From the NCBI GenBank assembly GCA_964608915.1, contig CAZSQA010000003.1:186001-250000 (forward strand): a DNA stretch of 64,000 nucleotides, read 5' to 3'. A program made the translations under genes and the position numbers. A model generated the notes under the pieces. It was not told the origin of the DNA. It saw only the letters and a program-made list of their open reading frames with translations, and did no database searches. Of the stretch, positions 17,305 through 26,371 are shown piece by piece; position 1 is the stretch's first letter, and the number at the start of each line of letters is the position of its first letter. The stretch is from QWQI01 sp964608915 (GTDB lineage: Bacteria; Planctomycetota; Planctomycetia; Isosphaerales; Isosphaeraceae).

Positions 17305-18228
17305 ATGGAACTCGAACAATTGCGGCACCTTGCGAAGGTGGCTGAGCATGGCAATTTTACGCGAGCCGCGGCGGAACTGGGGCTGACTCAGCCTGCGGTC
17401 AGTCGATCGATCGCCCGGCTTGAGGAAGAGTTCGGCCAGCCGTTGTTCGAGCGGCATTCGCGTGAGGTGGTGCCGACCGATGCCGGCCGCACGGCGCTGA
17501 CGATGGCTCGGAGAATTCTGGGCATGGTGGACGATCTGAAGGCCCAGATCACGGACGACGGAGCCACGGGCCGGGTGCGCGTCGGGGCGATTCCGACGAT
17601 TGCGCCCTATTTTCTGCCGGGGCTGATCCGCCGATTCCGCGACAGCCACCCACGGGCCCACGTGGGAGTGGTCGAGGACACGACGGACAAGTTGCTCCAG
17701 AAGCTGGCTGACGGCGAGATCGACCTGGCCGTGCTGGCCCGTCCGCTGAACGTGAAGTACCTGGAGGTGGCGGACCTTTTCGACGAAGAGTTGCTGCTCG
17801 TTGTCGCTGCCGAAAGCGAATTATGCGAAGAGCCGGCGATCGGCCTGGAACGGATCCAGTCGATGCCGTTCGTTCTGCTGGGCGAGGCGCATTGTCTGTC
17901 GGACAACATCCTGCATTTCTGCCGGCACAATGCGTTCAATCCGGTGGCGCTGGAGAGAACCAGCCAGCTTGCGACGGTGCAGGAACTGGTGGCCCTGGGG
18001 CATGGCGTCAGCCTGGTCCCGGCCATGGCGGGCCGCATGGACACGAGCCCCAGAAGAATCTATCGGCATCTTGCGGAGCCGACGCCGACCCGGCGGATCG
18101 TGGTGGCCTGGAACCCCTACCGGTTCCGCAGCAGGCTGGTGGAGGCGTTCCATGCCGAGCTGACCGGCTATGCGGCCGATTTCGCTTCGACAACGGACCG
18201 AGACTCGAAATCCGCTGATTCTTCATAA
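17305..18228 (+). CDS. oxyR: OxyR-type LysR-family peroxide-sensing regulator
   Basis: A 307-residue LysR-family regulator: N-terminal winged helix-turn-helix (MELEQLRHLAKVAEHGNFTR ... TQPAVSRSIARLEEEFG) and a substrate-binding-like domain. It carries the redox pair of OxyR: C197 and C206 in HCLSDNILHFC, with the same nine-residue spacing as C199/C208 of E. coli, followed by the conserved region ATVQELVALGHGVSLVP. Oxidation to a disulfide is expected to switch on katA next door. ATG 17305 matches the family start; ATG 17224 would add a 27-residue extension. A separate membrane protein gene follows convergently. Confidence 0.88.
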   Translation: MELEQLRHLAKVAEHGNFTRAAAELGLTQPAVSRSIARLEEEFGQPLFERHSREVVPTDAGRTALTMARRILGMVDDLKAQITDDGATGRVRVGAIPTIAPYFLPGLIRRFRDSHPRAHVGVVEDTTDKLLQKLADGEIDLAVLARPLNVKYLEVADLFDEELLLVVAAESELCEEPAIGLERIQSMPFVLLGEAHCLSDNILHFCRHNAFNPVALERTSQLATVQELVALGHGVSLVPAMAGRMDTSPRRIYRHLAEPTPTRRIVVAWNPYRFRSRLVEAFHAELTGYAADFASTTDRDSKSADSS

Positions 18229-18247
18229 TCGATAAGTCACGGACACA

Positions 18248-19075
18248 TTACCAGACAGGGTAATCGGCGGCGTTGCCCCGGGTGCCCCAGGGGTCTTCGT
18301 CGAAACGGTCCACGGTCCATGCCGGGGTGTCGGGCTCGTCGTGTTCGGCTGCAATGATTGCCAGGGCCTGGCTGAGACTTGCCGAACGCCAGCAGGCCAG
18401 CGTCATCTGCAGGCAGGCGGCCAGCATGATCATCGTGGTGGCTGTGGCCAGCATCAGGCTGTCCATGGGGCTTAACCACACGACCCGTTCGAGCGGCCAG
18501 ACGGACCAGTCAGTGAGGCTGCCGCCGACGGCGACCGCCACGATCATGCCGAGAGCGACGAATCCGGGGTATGTCGCGAAGCGACGCTGGTCGACTTCCG
18601 GCGCGTCGTATTCGCCTGCGATCCGGTTCAGTTCGCGGATCAGGGCGATCCAGCAGGCGAACTCGGCCCAGTTCATGATCTGGCTGATCTGGTGTCTCAG
18701 CCAGGAGTGTTCGATCTGCTGCTGCGGAAAGCCCAGTTCGGCGTGATTCGCCACGAACCAGAACGCCACATGCGTTGCGTTCATGATCGCCAGAAGCGTG
18801 GACGCACGCGCCCATCTGGATGTGTCGAAACGTAGCCAGAGCAGGTAGGAGCCAAGAAAAGTCAGGCCCGTGATGGCCCCGCCGACGCCCAGTCGCCAGA
18901 ACGGGTTGAGCAACAGCTTGCGAAGTTCCGGCGCGAATGACAGAATGTAGCCCAATTCCAGAACGTTGTCCGCACACAACGCACCGAGCCCGATCGCGGA
19001 AAGACCGAAACCGATGGCCGCACGCCGATACGCTTTGGTACCAGGTCGTTCCCAATGAGTTTGAGTCTCAAGCAT
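18248..19075 (-). CDS. Hypothetical multi-pass membrane protein
   Basis: A 275-residue protein with about six hydrophobic segments, for example AAIGFGLSAIGLGALCADNV, GGAITGLTFLGSYLLWL, STLLAIMNATHVAFWFVA, GFVALGMIVAVAVGGSL and LMLATATTMIMLAACL, and a soluble acidic C-terminus ending in DEDPWGTRGNAADYPVW. No family recognised. ATG 19075 (MLETQTHWERPG) sits just before the first membrane segment. The 173 bases upstream are shared with the divergent APC-Usp gene. Confidence 0.65.
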   Translation of the reverse strand: MLETQTHWERPGTKAYRRAAIGFGLSAIGLGALCADNVLELGYILSFAPELRKLLLNPFWRLGVGGAITGLTFLGSYLLWLRFDTSRWARASTLLAIMNATHVAFWFVANHAELGFPQQQIEHSWLRHQISQIMNWAEFACWIALIRELNRIAGEYDAPEVDQRRFATYPGFVALGMIVAVAVGGSLTDWSVWPLERVVWLSPMDSLMLATATTMIMLAACLQMTLACWRSASLSQALAIIAAEHDEPDTPAWTVDRFDEDPWGTRGNAADYPVW

Positions 19076-19248
19076 TCGCAGGGCCTCTCCGCTACTGCTG
19101 AAGTCGCTGTCGTCATTGTATGCTCTGCGCCCGGATTTCCACGCGCATTGTCTGATTTTCCTTCGAATCCTTCGACGCACTCGAACCGGACATCTGGTCA
19201 CGAAGACCATCCGGGCCATGAATCGACCTCCTGGAGTGAGAACGCCCG

Positions 19249-21429
19249 ATGCTCAGCGTTGGCGAACGTCCGCGTGTCCTGAAGTGGCATCACGCAGGCC
19301 CCATGCTTTTCGGAGACTGGGGAACCAGCCGTCTGTACGTGCTGGGTTTGGCCTTCGCCTTCAACGGGCGGGCCAGCTTCTGGTTCATTCTCCTGATGAG
19401 CGCCCTGCTCCTGGCCGTGGGCTGGAGTTATCAGGTCGTCTGCAAGCTCTTTCCGGACGGCGGCGGCGTCTATTCGGCGGCAAGGCAAAGGTCGCAGCTC
19501 CTTGCCGTCGTCGGCGGTCTGCTGTTATGTGCTGATTACGTCGTCACGGCCAGTCTCTCGTGTCTGGAAGCTTTCCATTACCTGGAAAACATGCTGTCGC
19601 TCAAGGGCAGTATGATCCTGGGAATGCCGTTCGAAGCCCTGATGGCCGCGATCACCATTCTGGGCATCGGCCTGCTGAACGCCCTCGGACCGACGAAGAC
19701 CGGCTCTCTCGCCATGCTGATCGCCATCGCGACGGTGGTTCTGACGACAGCCATCGGCCTCTCGATCTTCGGCGAATGGGCCGGCATACTGACCGTGCCT
19801 GAAGTCAGCGGGTTTCGTGTCGCAAGCCCATTCCAGGGTTCGCTTTGGGATTCCTGGGTCGGATTCACCGAAATTGTGCTGGCGCTATCGGGCGTGGAGG
19901 CGATCGCCAACATGACGGGTGTCATGGTGCAGCCCGTCGAACGCACGAGCAAGCTGGCCATCCGGCCCGTGATGTTCGAAATCGTGATCATGAATATCGT
20001 GCTGGCCGCGGCGATGCACATGCTGCCGGACAGCCTTCTCTATTACTCGCCGAACGAGCCCCTGCCGTCCCATGTGAACGTCGAGAAGGAAGTGGAAAGG
20101 GGCGTGAAATTGAGCCCCGAAGGCACACCGCCGCGTCACACGGACGACATGCTCCACTTGATCGCCGAAACCTATGTCGGGAAAACGTTCGCCACGTTCA
20201 GTTCTCTCGTCTTCGCGCTGCTGCTCCTTTCGGCCGTGAACACGGCCATCGGCGCGCTGGTTTCGGCCCTTTTCATGCTCTCGCGTGATCGCGAGCTGCC
20301 TGCCAGTTTCGCTCTGCTCAACAAATTCGGCATGCCGCTGGTCCCGCTGGTGGTCGCCAGTGTGATTCCGTCGCTGGTCGTGCTGCTGTTTCCGGACGTC
20401 ACGGCCCTGGCCGGGCTTTATGCCGTGGGCGTGGTCGGGGCGATCGGGATCAACCTGGCCTCGATCTCCACGAACAAGCGTATGACGCTTTCGAAATTCG
20501 AACGCACGACGATGATCGTGCTGACGGTCCTCATGGTCTGCATCGAAGCGACGATCTGCCAGATCAAGCCTGAAGCACGCGGTTTCGCCATGATCACACT
20601 CGCCATCGGCCTCGGCGCCAGGCTGGTCGCCCTGGCGCTTAACCCGAAGCTGAAGCTGCCGCCGAACCGCAAATCTTCTTACCTGGGCATTGCCATATTC
20701 CTGAGTCTGGCTGCGGCGGGCGTCGTCACGTTCGCTCCCTTCGCCAAGGTTTTGCCAGGCTGGCAAGGCAACCTGCTCGATTTCCTCCTCACCGTCGCGC
20801 TGACCGGCTCGCTCGCCCTGACGAGCGACTGGGCCCAACGCCGCGAAGGTATCCACACCGGTATCGCTGAAGAACTCGGCGAACCGATCGAAATGGAGCT
20901 GGGCAAACCCGTTCGCCGCAAGATGCTGTTCGAGGGCAAATACAAGCCGCTCAACCGTATCATGGTGGCCACCCAGGGCAATCCCGAGCTGCTCGAATAT
21001 GCCATCCGCGAATGCCAGGCATGGCAGGCGGAATTGCAATTGCTGTTCATCCGCCACGTCGCCGTGCAGGCCATCGGGCCGATCATCTCGATCACGCTCG
21101 ACGAAGACCAGGCAGCCCTGGATCTTTTCGAAAAAACCCGTCAGCAGTGCGAGGAAGCCGGTGTGCCGCTGCGGCTGCTCTACGGCGTGAGCCGGGAAGT
21201 GCCGGACTCGATCCTCGACTTCGCCGTCACCCACGGGGCTGACCTGCTCATGCTGGGCGTCACTCGCCGTGGCGCGATGTGGACGGCCCTCAAGGGCGAC
21301 GTCCTCATGTCCATCGCCCGCAACCTGCCCGAAAGCGTGGGCCTGCTCATCGTCGGCCGAACCGGCCGCCTGGGCGCGAACATGCCCGGCGCACACACGA
21401 AGGAAAAAGGCTTGCAAGCTCGTAAGTGA
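19249..21429 (+). CDS. APC-superfamily permease fused to a universal stress protein domain
   Basis: A 726-residue fusion. Residues 1-530 form an amino acid/polyamine-type permease with about twelve helices (SYQVVCKLFPDGGGVYSAAR, GFTEIVLALSGVEAIANMTG, LLLLSAVNTAIGALVSALFML). After a charged linker (about 530-570) comes a UspA-like domain starting at NRIMVATQGNPELLEYAIRE, with DFAVTHGADLLMLGVTRRGA and a Usp nucleotide-binding end in which a glycine-rich segment precedes ESVGLLIVGRTGR. The permease would import an amino acid or similar solute and the cytoplasmic Usp domain may tune it (inference). Start at ATG 19249; a strong ribosome-binding site was not obvious, but GGAGTGAGAACGCCCG precedes it. 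Confidence 0.88.
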   Translation: MLSVGERPRVLKWHHAGPMLFGDWGTSRLYVLGLAFAFNGRASFWFILLMSALLLAVGWSYQVVCKLFPDGGGVYSAARQRSQLLAVVGGLLLCADYVVTASLSCLEAFHYLENMLSLKGSMILGMPFEALMAAITILGIGLLNALGPTKTGSLAMLIAIATVVLTTAIGLSIFGEWAGILTVPEVSGFRVASPFQGSLWDSWVGFTEIVLALSGVEAIANMTGVMVQPVERTSKLAIRPVMFEIVIMNIVLAAAMHMLPDSLLYYSPNEPLPSHVNVEKEVERGVKLSPEGTPPRHTDDMLHLIAETYVGKTFATFSSLVFALLLLSAVNTAIGALVSALFMLSRDRELPASFALLNKFGMPLVPLVVASVIPSLVVLLFPDVTALAGLYAVGVVGAIGINLASISTNKRMTLSKFERTTMIVLTVLMVCIEATICQIKPEARGFAMITLAIGLGARLVALALNPKLKLPPNRKSSYLGIAIFLSLAAAGVVTFAPFAKVLPGWQGNLLDFLLTVALTGSLALTSDWAQRREGIHTGIAEELGEPIEMELGKPVRRKMLFEGKYKPLNRIMVATQGNPELLEYAIRECQAWQAELQLLFIRHVAVQAIGPIISITLDEDQAALDLFEKTRQQCEEAGVPLRLLYGVSREVPDSILDFAVTHGADLLMLGVTRRGAMWTALKGDVLMSIARNLPESVGLLIVGRTGRLGANMPGAHTKEKGLQARK

Positions 21430-21454
21430 ATCGGGCCGACCGTTTCGAAGCCGA

Positions 21455-21493
21455 GCCGTCATGCCATTTTCGTTCGAAATCCGGCATGACGGC
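21455..21493. terminator. Bidirectional terminator hairpin
   Basis: Perfect 11-bp stem (GCCGTCATGCC against GGCATGACGGC, 17-base loop) between the convergent stops of the APC-Usp gene (21429) and the glycosyltransferase gene (21534). No long T-run on either side. Confidence 0.6.
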
Positions 21494-21533
21494 GATCGTG
21501 CCGCGTGGGCCGATTCGCATTCGCAAGTGCGGC

Positions 21534-22724
21534 TCAGCCGGCCGAATCCGCACGATGACGGCTCGCGATCACTCTGCAGTAGTCGAGAAACAGACCTTCC
21601 ATGATCGCTTCCCACGACTGGCTCTGGGCGTAAGCCCTCGCCCTTTCGCCCATGGTTCGCACCGTCGCGGGCAGGTGTGACCATTCGGCCAGAATATCGG
21701 CCATCGCCGGAGCAGATGCCTCGGGCGGCAGCAGCCTGCCGGTGACGCCGTCGGCCACGACGTCCGCCGGTCCGCCATCCGCCAGAGCCACGACCGGCAG
21801 CCCCGTGGCCATGGCTTCGAGCAAGACGTTGCCGAATGTCTCGGATCGGCTGGCGAAGGCGAACACGTCCATCAGGCCATATGCCTCGGCCAAGCGGGGG
21901 CCCGTCAGGTAACCAGTAAAGTGCACGCGCCGCGCCAGGCCCGGCAAGCTTTTCAAACGGTGTTCGATCGCAGCCCGGCTGGGGCCGTCGCCCACGATCA
22001 CGACATGCGCATGAATCACTCGAATGAGCAATCGTTCCAGAGCCTCGGCGAGATAGTCCACATTTTTCTCGGGCGCCAGCCTGCCGCAATGCCCCACGAC
22101 GAACGCCGTAGCCGGAATTTCCAGCCGTTCGCGCCCGGCGTGCCGTTCGTGCAGGCGCGGCCGGAAGTTGGCCGTATCGACCCCTCGCGACCAGAGCACG
22201 AGTCGCTCGAACCCCTTTTCGGCAAGTTTGAGGATCATCGATCGGGAAGGCACGTAAGTGGCCTCCGTACGATTATGGAACCATCGCAGGTATCGTGTCA
22301 CCGTCGGGACGGTCCAGCCCAGCCGGTAATGGGCCGCGTAGGTATCGAAATTCGTGTGGAAGCTCGAAACCACCGGCCATTTGCGTCTCAGGCAATGCCG
22401 CAGTGCCGCATGCCCAAGCAGTGCCTCGGTCGCGATATGCACGATGTCAGGACGAAAAGCGTCCAGAGCCCGACGCATCCGGACGAACGGCGGCCGCGGG
22501 AGGATCACTTCCGGATAGAACGGCAGAGGCACCGACGGTAGCTCGAGATCCTGATATCGCCCGGAACCGGCCCCGACGGTCGAACGCTCTCCCGAAACAT
22601 AATTGGGGTGTACGACCATCATTTCGTCGCCCCTTCGGATCGCCTGGCGGGCCAATTGCTCCAGGGTGCGTGACACACCGTTGATCTGGGGCGGAAAGGT
22701 TTCGGTGACCAGGGCAATTTTCAT
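21534..22724 (-). CDS. Glycosyltransferase family 4 (mannosyltransferase-like)
   Basis: A 396-residue GT-B glycosyltransferase. The start MKIALVTETFPPQINGVSRT is typical of the MgtA/PimB/SQD2 branch, which transfers mannose or a related sugar to a lipid acceptor on the cytoplasmic face of the membrane. Further motifs: VVSSFHTNFDTYAAHY, GRLAPEKNVDYLAEAL in the nucleotide-binding half, and the E-x7-E motif in ETFGNVLLEAMATG. ATG 22724 is right at the family start. It stands alone, converging on the APC-Usp gene; the acceptor is unknown. Confidence 0.88.
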   Translation of the reverse strand: MKIALVTETFPPQINGVSRTLEQLARQAIRRGDEMMVVHPNYVSGERSTVGAGSGRYQDLELPSVPLPFYPEVILPRPPFVRMRRALDAFRPDIVHIATEALLGHAALRHCLRRKWPVVSSFHTNFDTYAAHYRLGWTVPTVTRYLRWFHNRTEATYVPSRSMILKLAEKGFERLVLWSRGVDTANFRPRLHERHAGRERLEIPATAFVVGHCGRLAPEKNVDYLAEALERLLIRVIHAHVVIVGDGPSRAAIEHRLKSLPGLARRVHFTGYLTGPRLAEAYGLMDVFAFASRSETFGNVLLEAMATGLPVVALADGGPADVVADGVTGRLLPPEASAPAMADILAEWSHLPATVRTMGERARAYAQSQSWEAIMEGLFLDYCRVIASRHRADSAG

Positions 22725-23072
22725 GGCATCTTCGTGCGGGACCGAAGTCCGTGGTGCGAAAGGCGAGGCGAGGCTGTCGACATCAGGCCCAATCATAAAG
22801 GCCTGGATTCGGAGCCGGCAAAAGAAAGTTCGATGAAAACGGCCTTTTCGCGAGGTTCACGCTTCGCAATCGCCATTCCTGTGACGGTCGAAGCGTCGAA
22901 TCGTCAATTTCTTTCCGAAAACCCCTGAATGTCCGTCGAAACGGATCGAATATCCGGTTACTCTGATTTTCTCCAGACGTCGATACGGGCCGATCCGGAA
23001 ATTACCCGCCTCGTTTGCCCGTTCGATCCAGGCTTTCGCCCATTCACCGAATCTTCGAAGGACCTCTCGATC
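22725..23072. other. 348-bp divergent intergenic region
   Basis: Nothing supported in it beyond the promoters expected for the divergent glycosyltransferase and VOC genes. Short open frames here lack conserved features. Confidence 0.5.
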
Positions 23073-23456
23073 ATGTACCCGAATCCCATCGTCTGGTTCG
23101 AAATCTATGTGCAGGACATGGCCAGGGCGAAAGCCTTTTACGAGTCGGTCTTCGAATGCGAGCTGAATCCGCTCACGAACCCGAACGTCGACAGCTTCCC
23201 GGGCATGGAGATGCTGGCATTTCCGTCATCGATGGAAAATTACGGTGTCAGCGGCGCTCTGGTGAAAATGCCGGGCGTGCCTTCCGGCGGTAGCACGATG
23301 GTCTATTTCGGCTGCCAGGATTGCTCCGTCGAAGCCGAACGTGCCGTAAAACATGGGGGCAAGATTTTCAAACCGAAAATGTCGATCGGCCAGCACGGGG
23401 CGATCGCGATCGTCGAAGACCCCGAAGGCAACATGATCGGCCTGCATTCGATGTGA
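23073..23456 (+). CDS. VOC family protein (glyoxalase/bleomycin resistance fold)
   Basis: A 127-residue protein of the vicinal oxygen chelate superfamily. It opens with NPIVWFEIYVQDMARAKAFY, the usual first beta-alpha unit, and ends with AIVEDPEGNMIGLHS, the usual last strand, matching the 'extradiol/glyoxalase-like' group close to E. coli YdhR-type or PhnB-like proteins. Such proteins act as metal-dependent isomerases, dioxygenases or binding proteins; the substrate cannot be inferred. The metal ligand pattern is incomplete by eye, so it may be non-catalytic. ATG 23073 follows GAAGGACCTCTCGATC. Confidence 0.87.
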   Translation: MYPNPIVWFEIYVQDMARAKAFYESVFECELNPLTNPNVDSFPGMEMLAFPSSMENYGVSGALVKMPGVPSGGSTMVYFGCQDCSVEAERAVKHGGKIFKPKMSIGQHGAIAIVEDPEGNMIGLHSM

Positions 23457-23802
23457 CGTTCCGAAGCCGCCGGGCCACGCCCGAATGCGCCAGCCGACAG
23501 CCTGCACCGCATCGCTTTGCGGGCAGGCCGCCGACGGACCGACGAACGATCGGGCCGCTGATGCATTGCCGCGACGCGCACCGGCATGTTTCGTTCTCTG
23601 CTGCGATAGTCCGTTATGCAAGGCGGCTTTTGCGAAGACGTTCTCTTTTCGCATCATTACGTTCTTTTCTTTTGCTTTATTTGACGCACCGATATACGAC
23701 TGAATACAGCATTCGCGAACGAAAGCTGACTGCTTGCTTTCGATTTCGACCGCAACATTCCGATTGCACACCAAAAACCTCTGTTCAGGGAGTTCAAGAA
23801 AT
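23457..23802. other. 346-bp intergenic region upstream of a PEP-CTERM gene
   Basis: No gene supported. The second half (from about 23635) is pyrimidine-rich (TTCTTTTCTTTTGC) and contains TTGACG at 23681-23686, a good -35 match, but only a poor -10 (AATACA at 23703-23708). It probably holds the promoter of the PEP-CTERM gene at 23803. Confidence 0.4.
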
Positions 23803-24618
23803 ATGCGGCATCACCTGCTCGCCGCGCTCGCGGCCCTCACGTTCGCTGCGTCCGCGCATGCCGGACCGGTCGGATACTCGGTGCGTTCCAATGTCGATAA
23901 CCGCATGCTCCAGATCGACCTGGCCACAGGCATCGCGGTGGACCTCGGCATTATCTCTTTCAGCGATGCCGAAGGCATCTCTTTCGGCCCCGACGACAAT
24001 CTCTACGCAATCGGCGGCACCACGAACGAGCTCTGGAACATCACGTCCGCGCCTGGGGTGCTCGTCGGCCCCACCGGTACGCGTGTCGGCATCGACGCCG
24101 GCCTCGGTATGGATCCGATCACCGGCCGGATGTTCAACCTGAACGGGAGTCCTGGTCAATCCGGGCTTTACCAGGTCAACATCTCGACGGGTGCCACAAC
24201 ATTGATCGGCACAGGCGATCAGTTCGGCGACAACATCGCAATCGACAATACGGGCGTCGCTTACGCCATCGACGGCATCTTCACCGACGCGCTTTACCGG
24301 GTCGACCTTTCGACAGGTGCTTTCACTCTGGTGGGAAGTCTCGGTCTCGGCGACACGAACGTTCAGTTCGGATCGTCTTTCGACTCGGAGACCGGAATTC
24401 TCTGGGCACTCTCTTCGAACGGCCAGATCTTCAACGTGAATACCGGGACTGGAATCGCCACTTATGTCGCGAACGTGAAGATCGGCATTCTGCCAGTCGA
24501 CGGTTTCGAAGGGCTGGCGATCAAAAACGTGCCGGTGCCCGAACCTTCGTCCATCGCATTGCTCGTCAGCGGCCTCGGCTTGGCGCTGATCGCCCGACGT
24601 CGCCGAAGCGCCTCTTAA
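23803..24618 (+). CDS. PEP-CTERM protein with propeller-like repeats
   Basis: A 271-residue secreted protein. Signal peptide MRHHLLAALAALTFAASAHA, then about five repeats with the pattern LxxIDLxTGxxxxLGxxxF ... GIxFGPDDNLYAIG (also YQVNISTGATTLIGTGDQF and YRVDLSTGAFTLVGSLGLG), probably a beta-propeller of the DUF4394/SMP-30-like kind. It ends with a PEP-CTERM signal: VPEPSS, hydrophobic helix, ARRRRSAS tail. Function unknown; it would be anchored or released at the cell surface by exosortase. ATG 23803 follows AGGGAGTTCAAGAAAT. A strong terminator follows. Confidence 0.87.
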   Translation: MRHHLLAALAALTFAASAHAGPVGYSVRSNVDNRMLQIDLATGIAVDLGIISFSDAEGISFGPDDNLYAIGGTTNELWNITSAPGVLVGPTGTRVGIDAGLGMDPITGRMFNLNGSPGQSGLYQVNISTGATTLIGTGDQFGDNIAIDNTGVAYAIDGIFTDALYRVDLSTGAFTLVGSLGLGDTNVQFGSSFDSETGILWALSSNGQIFNVNTGTGIATYVANVKIGILPVDGFEGLAIKNVPVPEPSSIALLVSGLGLALIARRRRSAS

Positions 24619-24645
24619 TTCGAACTTCAGCATCGAAATCCGAAC

Positions 24646-24693
24646 CGCCCGACCGGTTCCGACGCTCGTCGGAATCGAGCGGTCGGTTTTCTT
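24646..24693 (+). terminator. Intrinsic terminator after the PEP-CTERM gene
   Basis: Nested inverted repeat: outer GACCG/CGGTC and inner TTCCGAC/GTCGGAA with a four-base loop, followed by GGTTTTCTT. It lies about 30 bases after the stop codon. Confidence 0.7.
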
Positions 24694-24784
24694 ATGCCTG
24701 CGTTCGATCCATCCGTCATTCCGGCATATTCGTGCCGGTCGCTTCGTCTTTCGCGGCAGGCTTGCGACGTGCCCGCTAACGCTT

Positions 24785-24973
24785 CTAGCCTCCGCCGATA
24801 TTCACGATCTTGCCGTTCTCCCAGACATGAAACGGCCGGTCCTGGGCGATGGCTTCCGCCAGAGCCTTCGCCGCCGCGCGCCTCAGGGCGATCAATCCGT
24901 GAGTGACGATTTCTTCCGTGGGCTCAGCCGCCTCCGCCTTCTTCTTTTTTTTCCTCTGGCAATTCGATACCAC
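24785..24973 (-). CDS. Small basic hypothetical protein
   Basis: A likely 62-residue protein, starting at a GTG 13 bases after the stop of the upstream glycosyltransferase gene, so probably co-transcribed and perhaps coupled. It begins with a run of basic residues (RKKKKKAEAAEP), then a helical segment (TEEIVTHGLIALRRAAAKAL) and an ending that looks folded (RPFHVWENGKIVNIGGG). No family recognised. The GTG start is a guess; the frame is open further upstream but would overlap the upstream gene. Confidence 0.5.
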   Translation of the reverse strand: MVSNCQRKKKKKAEAAEPTEEIVTHGLIALRRAAAKALAEAIAQDRPFHVWENGKIVNIGGG

Positions 24974-24986
24974 CTGGAATTCTTGA

Positions 24987-26261
24987 CTACTTCGAATCCA
25001 GCCCCAACACCCGCGCCCACAACGATTCATAAGCCCGGATCGTGCCCGTCAGCGTATATTTCGCTTCGACACGCTTGCGGCCTGCTTCGCCGAAGCGTTT
25101 CGTTTTGTCGGGCTTGTCGAACGCTTCGCCCATCGCGGCGGCCAGGGCTTCCGTATTCTCCGGCGGAATCAGCCAACCGGTTTCGCCGGGCAGCACAAGT
25201 TCATGCGTGCCTTCGACATCCGTTCCGATCACCGCCCTGCTGGCGGCCATCGCCTCCAGCACCACGTTCGGCATGCCTTCCCATAACGAAGGCAGCAGCA
25301 GCACCTCGGCCGTTTTCAGGAGAGCGGGGATGTCGTCGCGAAACCCGAGCCACTTCACATGCCGGTTCAGCACATCCGATTCGGCCACACGTTCGCGAAA
25401 CCATTCGCTCTCGGTGCCTTCGCGACCCGTCATGATCAGCTTCCAACGCGGGCGGGCGGCGACGACCTGCTCCACGGCGTCCAGCAAATACGGCAGCCCT
25501 TTCTGCGGATCGAGCCGGCCGACGAACAGGGCCAGCCGGTCCGCCGCATCGAAGCCCAGGCTGCGTTTGTCCAGCGGCGTGGCGGTGTCGAAGGGCCGCA
25601 CGTCGACACCGTTCGGAATCACCCACAAACGATCTTCGGAGATGCCGCCATAAGTGATCGAAAACTGCCGAACGCCTTCCGAGACGCAGACAGAGCCCAG
25701 CGACATCCAGGAGGTCAGGCGGTCGACCGTCAGGTGCCAGCCTTTCTGGTGCTCCGCCACGCGCAGGCCGCCCAGCACCCATGGCACACCCGCGGCCCAT
25801 GCCCCCAGCCGCCCCGCCACGTTCGCATGAAAAAGAAAACACTGAAGCAATTGCGGGCGAATCTGGCGGAGGAGCCTGGCGAGTGAGCGAACGGCCTGAA
25901 TCGGCTTTCGCTTGGACACGTTCAGGCAGTGCACGTCCACACCGCCGGCCCTGAGCTTCGCCGCCAGCGGTTCTTCGCCGCCAAGGTTGATCACGTGCAC
26001 CCGCCAACGCGATTTCGCCAGACTCAGGGCCAGATTGACCATCGCCTTTTCGGCCCCGCCGATGTTCAAGTCCGTAATCAGCAGGCAAACCGTCACCGGT
26101 TCCGCGGGCCACGCCGAGCGTTTCGTGTCGGTTTCGGCTAGTCTTGCACGCAGGGTTCGCAAGGATCGGATCGTCCGGTTTCGTGCGGTCGTGATGCGAT
26201 TCAGCGGAATTCTATCATCCCGAACGCCATTCGGGCAGCCTCGATCCACGTTCCTCCTCAT
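24987..26261 (-). CDS. Glycosyltransferase family 4
   Basis: A 424-residue GT-B glycosyltransferase. After a basic 45-residue N-terminal extension comes VTVCLLITDLNIGGAEKAM, typical of GT4 enzymes that build exopolysaccharide or lipid-linked sugars, then VGRLDPQKGLPYLLDAVEQV and the E-x7-E motif in SLWEGMPNVVLEAMAAS. Donor and acceptor are unknown. ATG 26261 is supported by GGGGAAC just upstream; the extension is unusual and a later start before VTVCLL is possible. It is divergent from queA, the two start codons being about 110 bases apart. Confidence 0.87.
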   Translation of the reverse strand: MRRNVDRGCPNGVRDDRIPLNRITTARNRTIRSLRTLRARLAETDTKRSAWPAEPVTVCLLITDLNIGGAEKAMVNLALSLAKSRWRVHVINLGGEEPLAAKLRAGGVDVHCLNVSKRKPIQAVRSLARLLRQIRPQLLQCFLFHANVAGRLGAWAAGVPWVLGGLRVAEHQKGWHLTVDRLTSWMSLGSVCVSEGVRQFSITYGGISEDRLWVIPNGVDVRPFDTATPLDKRSLGFDAADRLALFVGRLDPQKGLPYLLDAVEQVVAARPRWKLIMTGREGTESEWFRERVAESDVLNRHVKWLGFRDDIPALLKTAEVLLLPSLWEGMPNVVLEAMAASRAVIGTDVEGTHELVLPGETGWLIPPENTEALAAAMGEAFDKPDKTKRFGEAGRKRVEAKYTLTGTIRAYESLWARVLGLDSK

Positions 26262-26371
26262 GTTCCCCGTTGGCCAAACCGCGCCGAAACACGCTAAAAT
26301 CGCTGCTTGAATCGGGCCATCGCGGTTCCTGGCCCGCTCGTGAAAACTCTTCGATCCCGAACGGCCAGCCC

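Noticed and set aside
19885..22089. A 734-codon minus-strand frame antisense to the APC-Usp gene
   Set aside because: Same GC-driven artefact; composition is biased (Arg, His, Gln, Asp) and it runs through two genuine genes.
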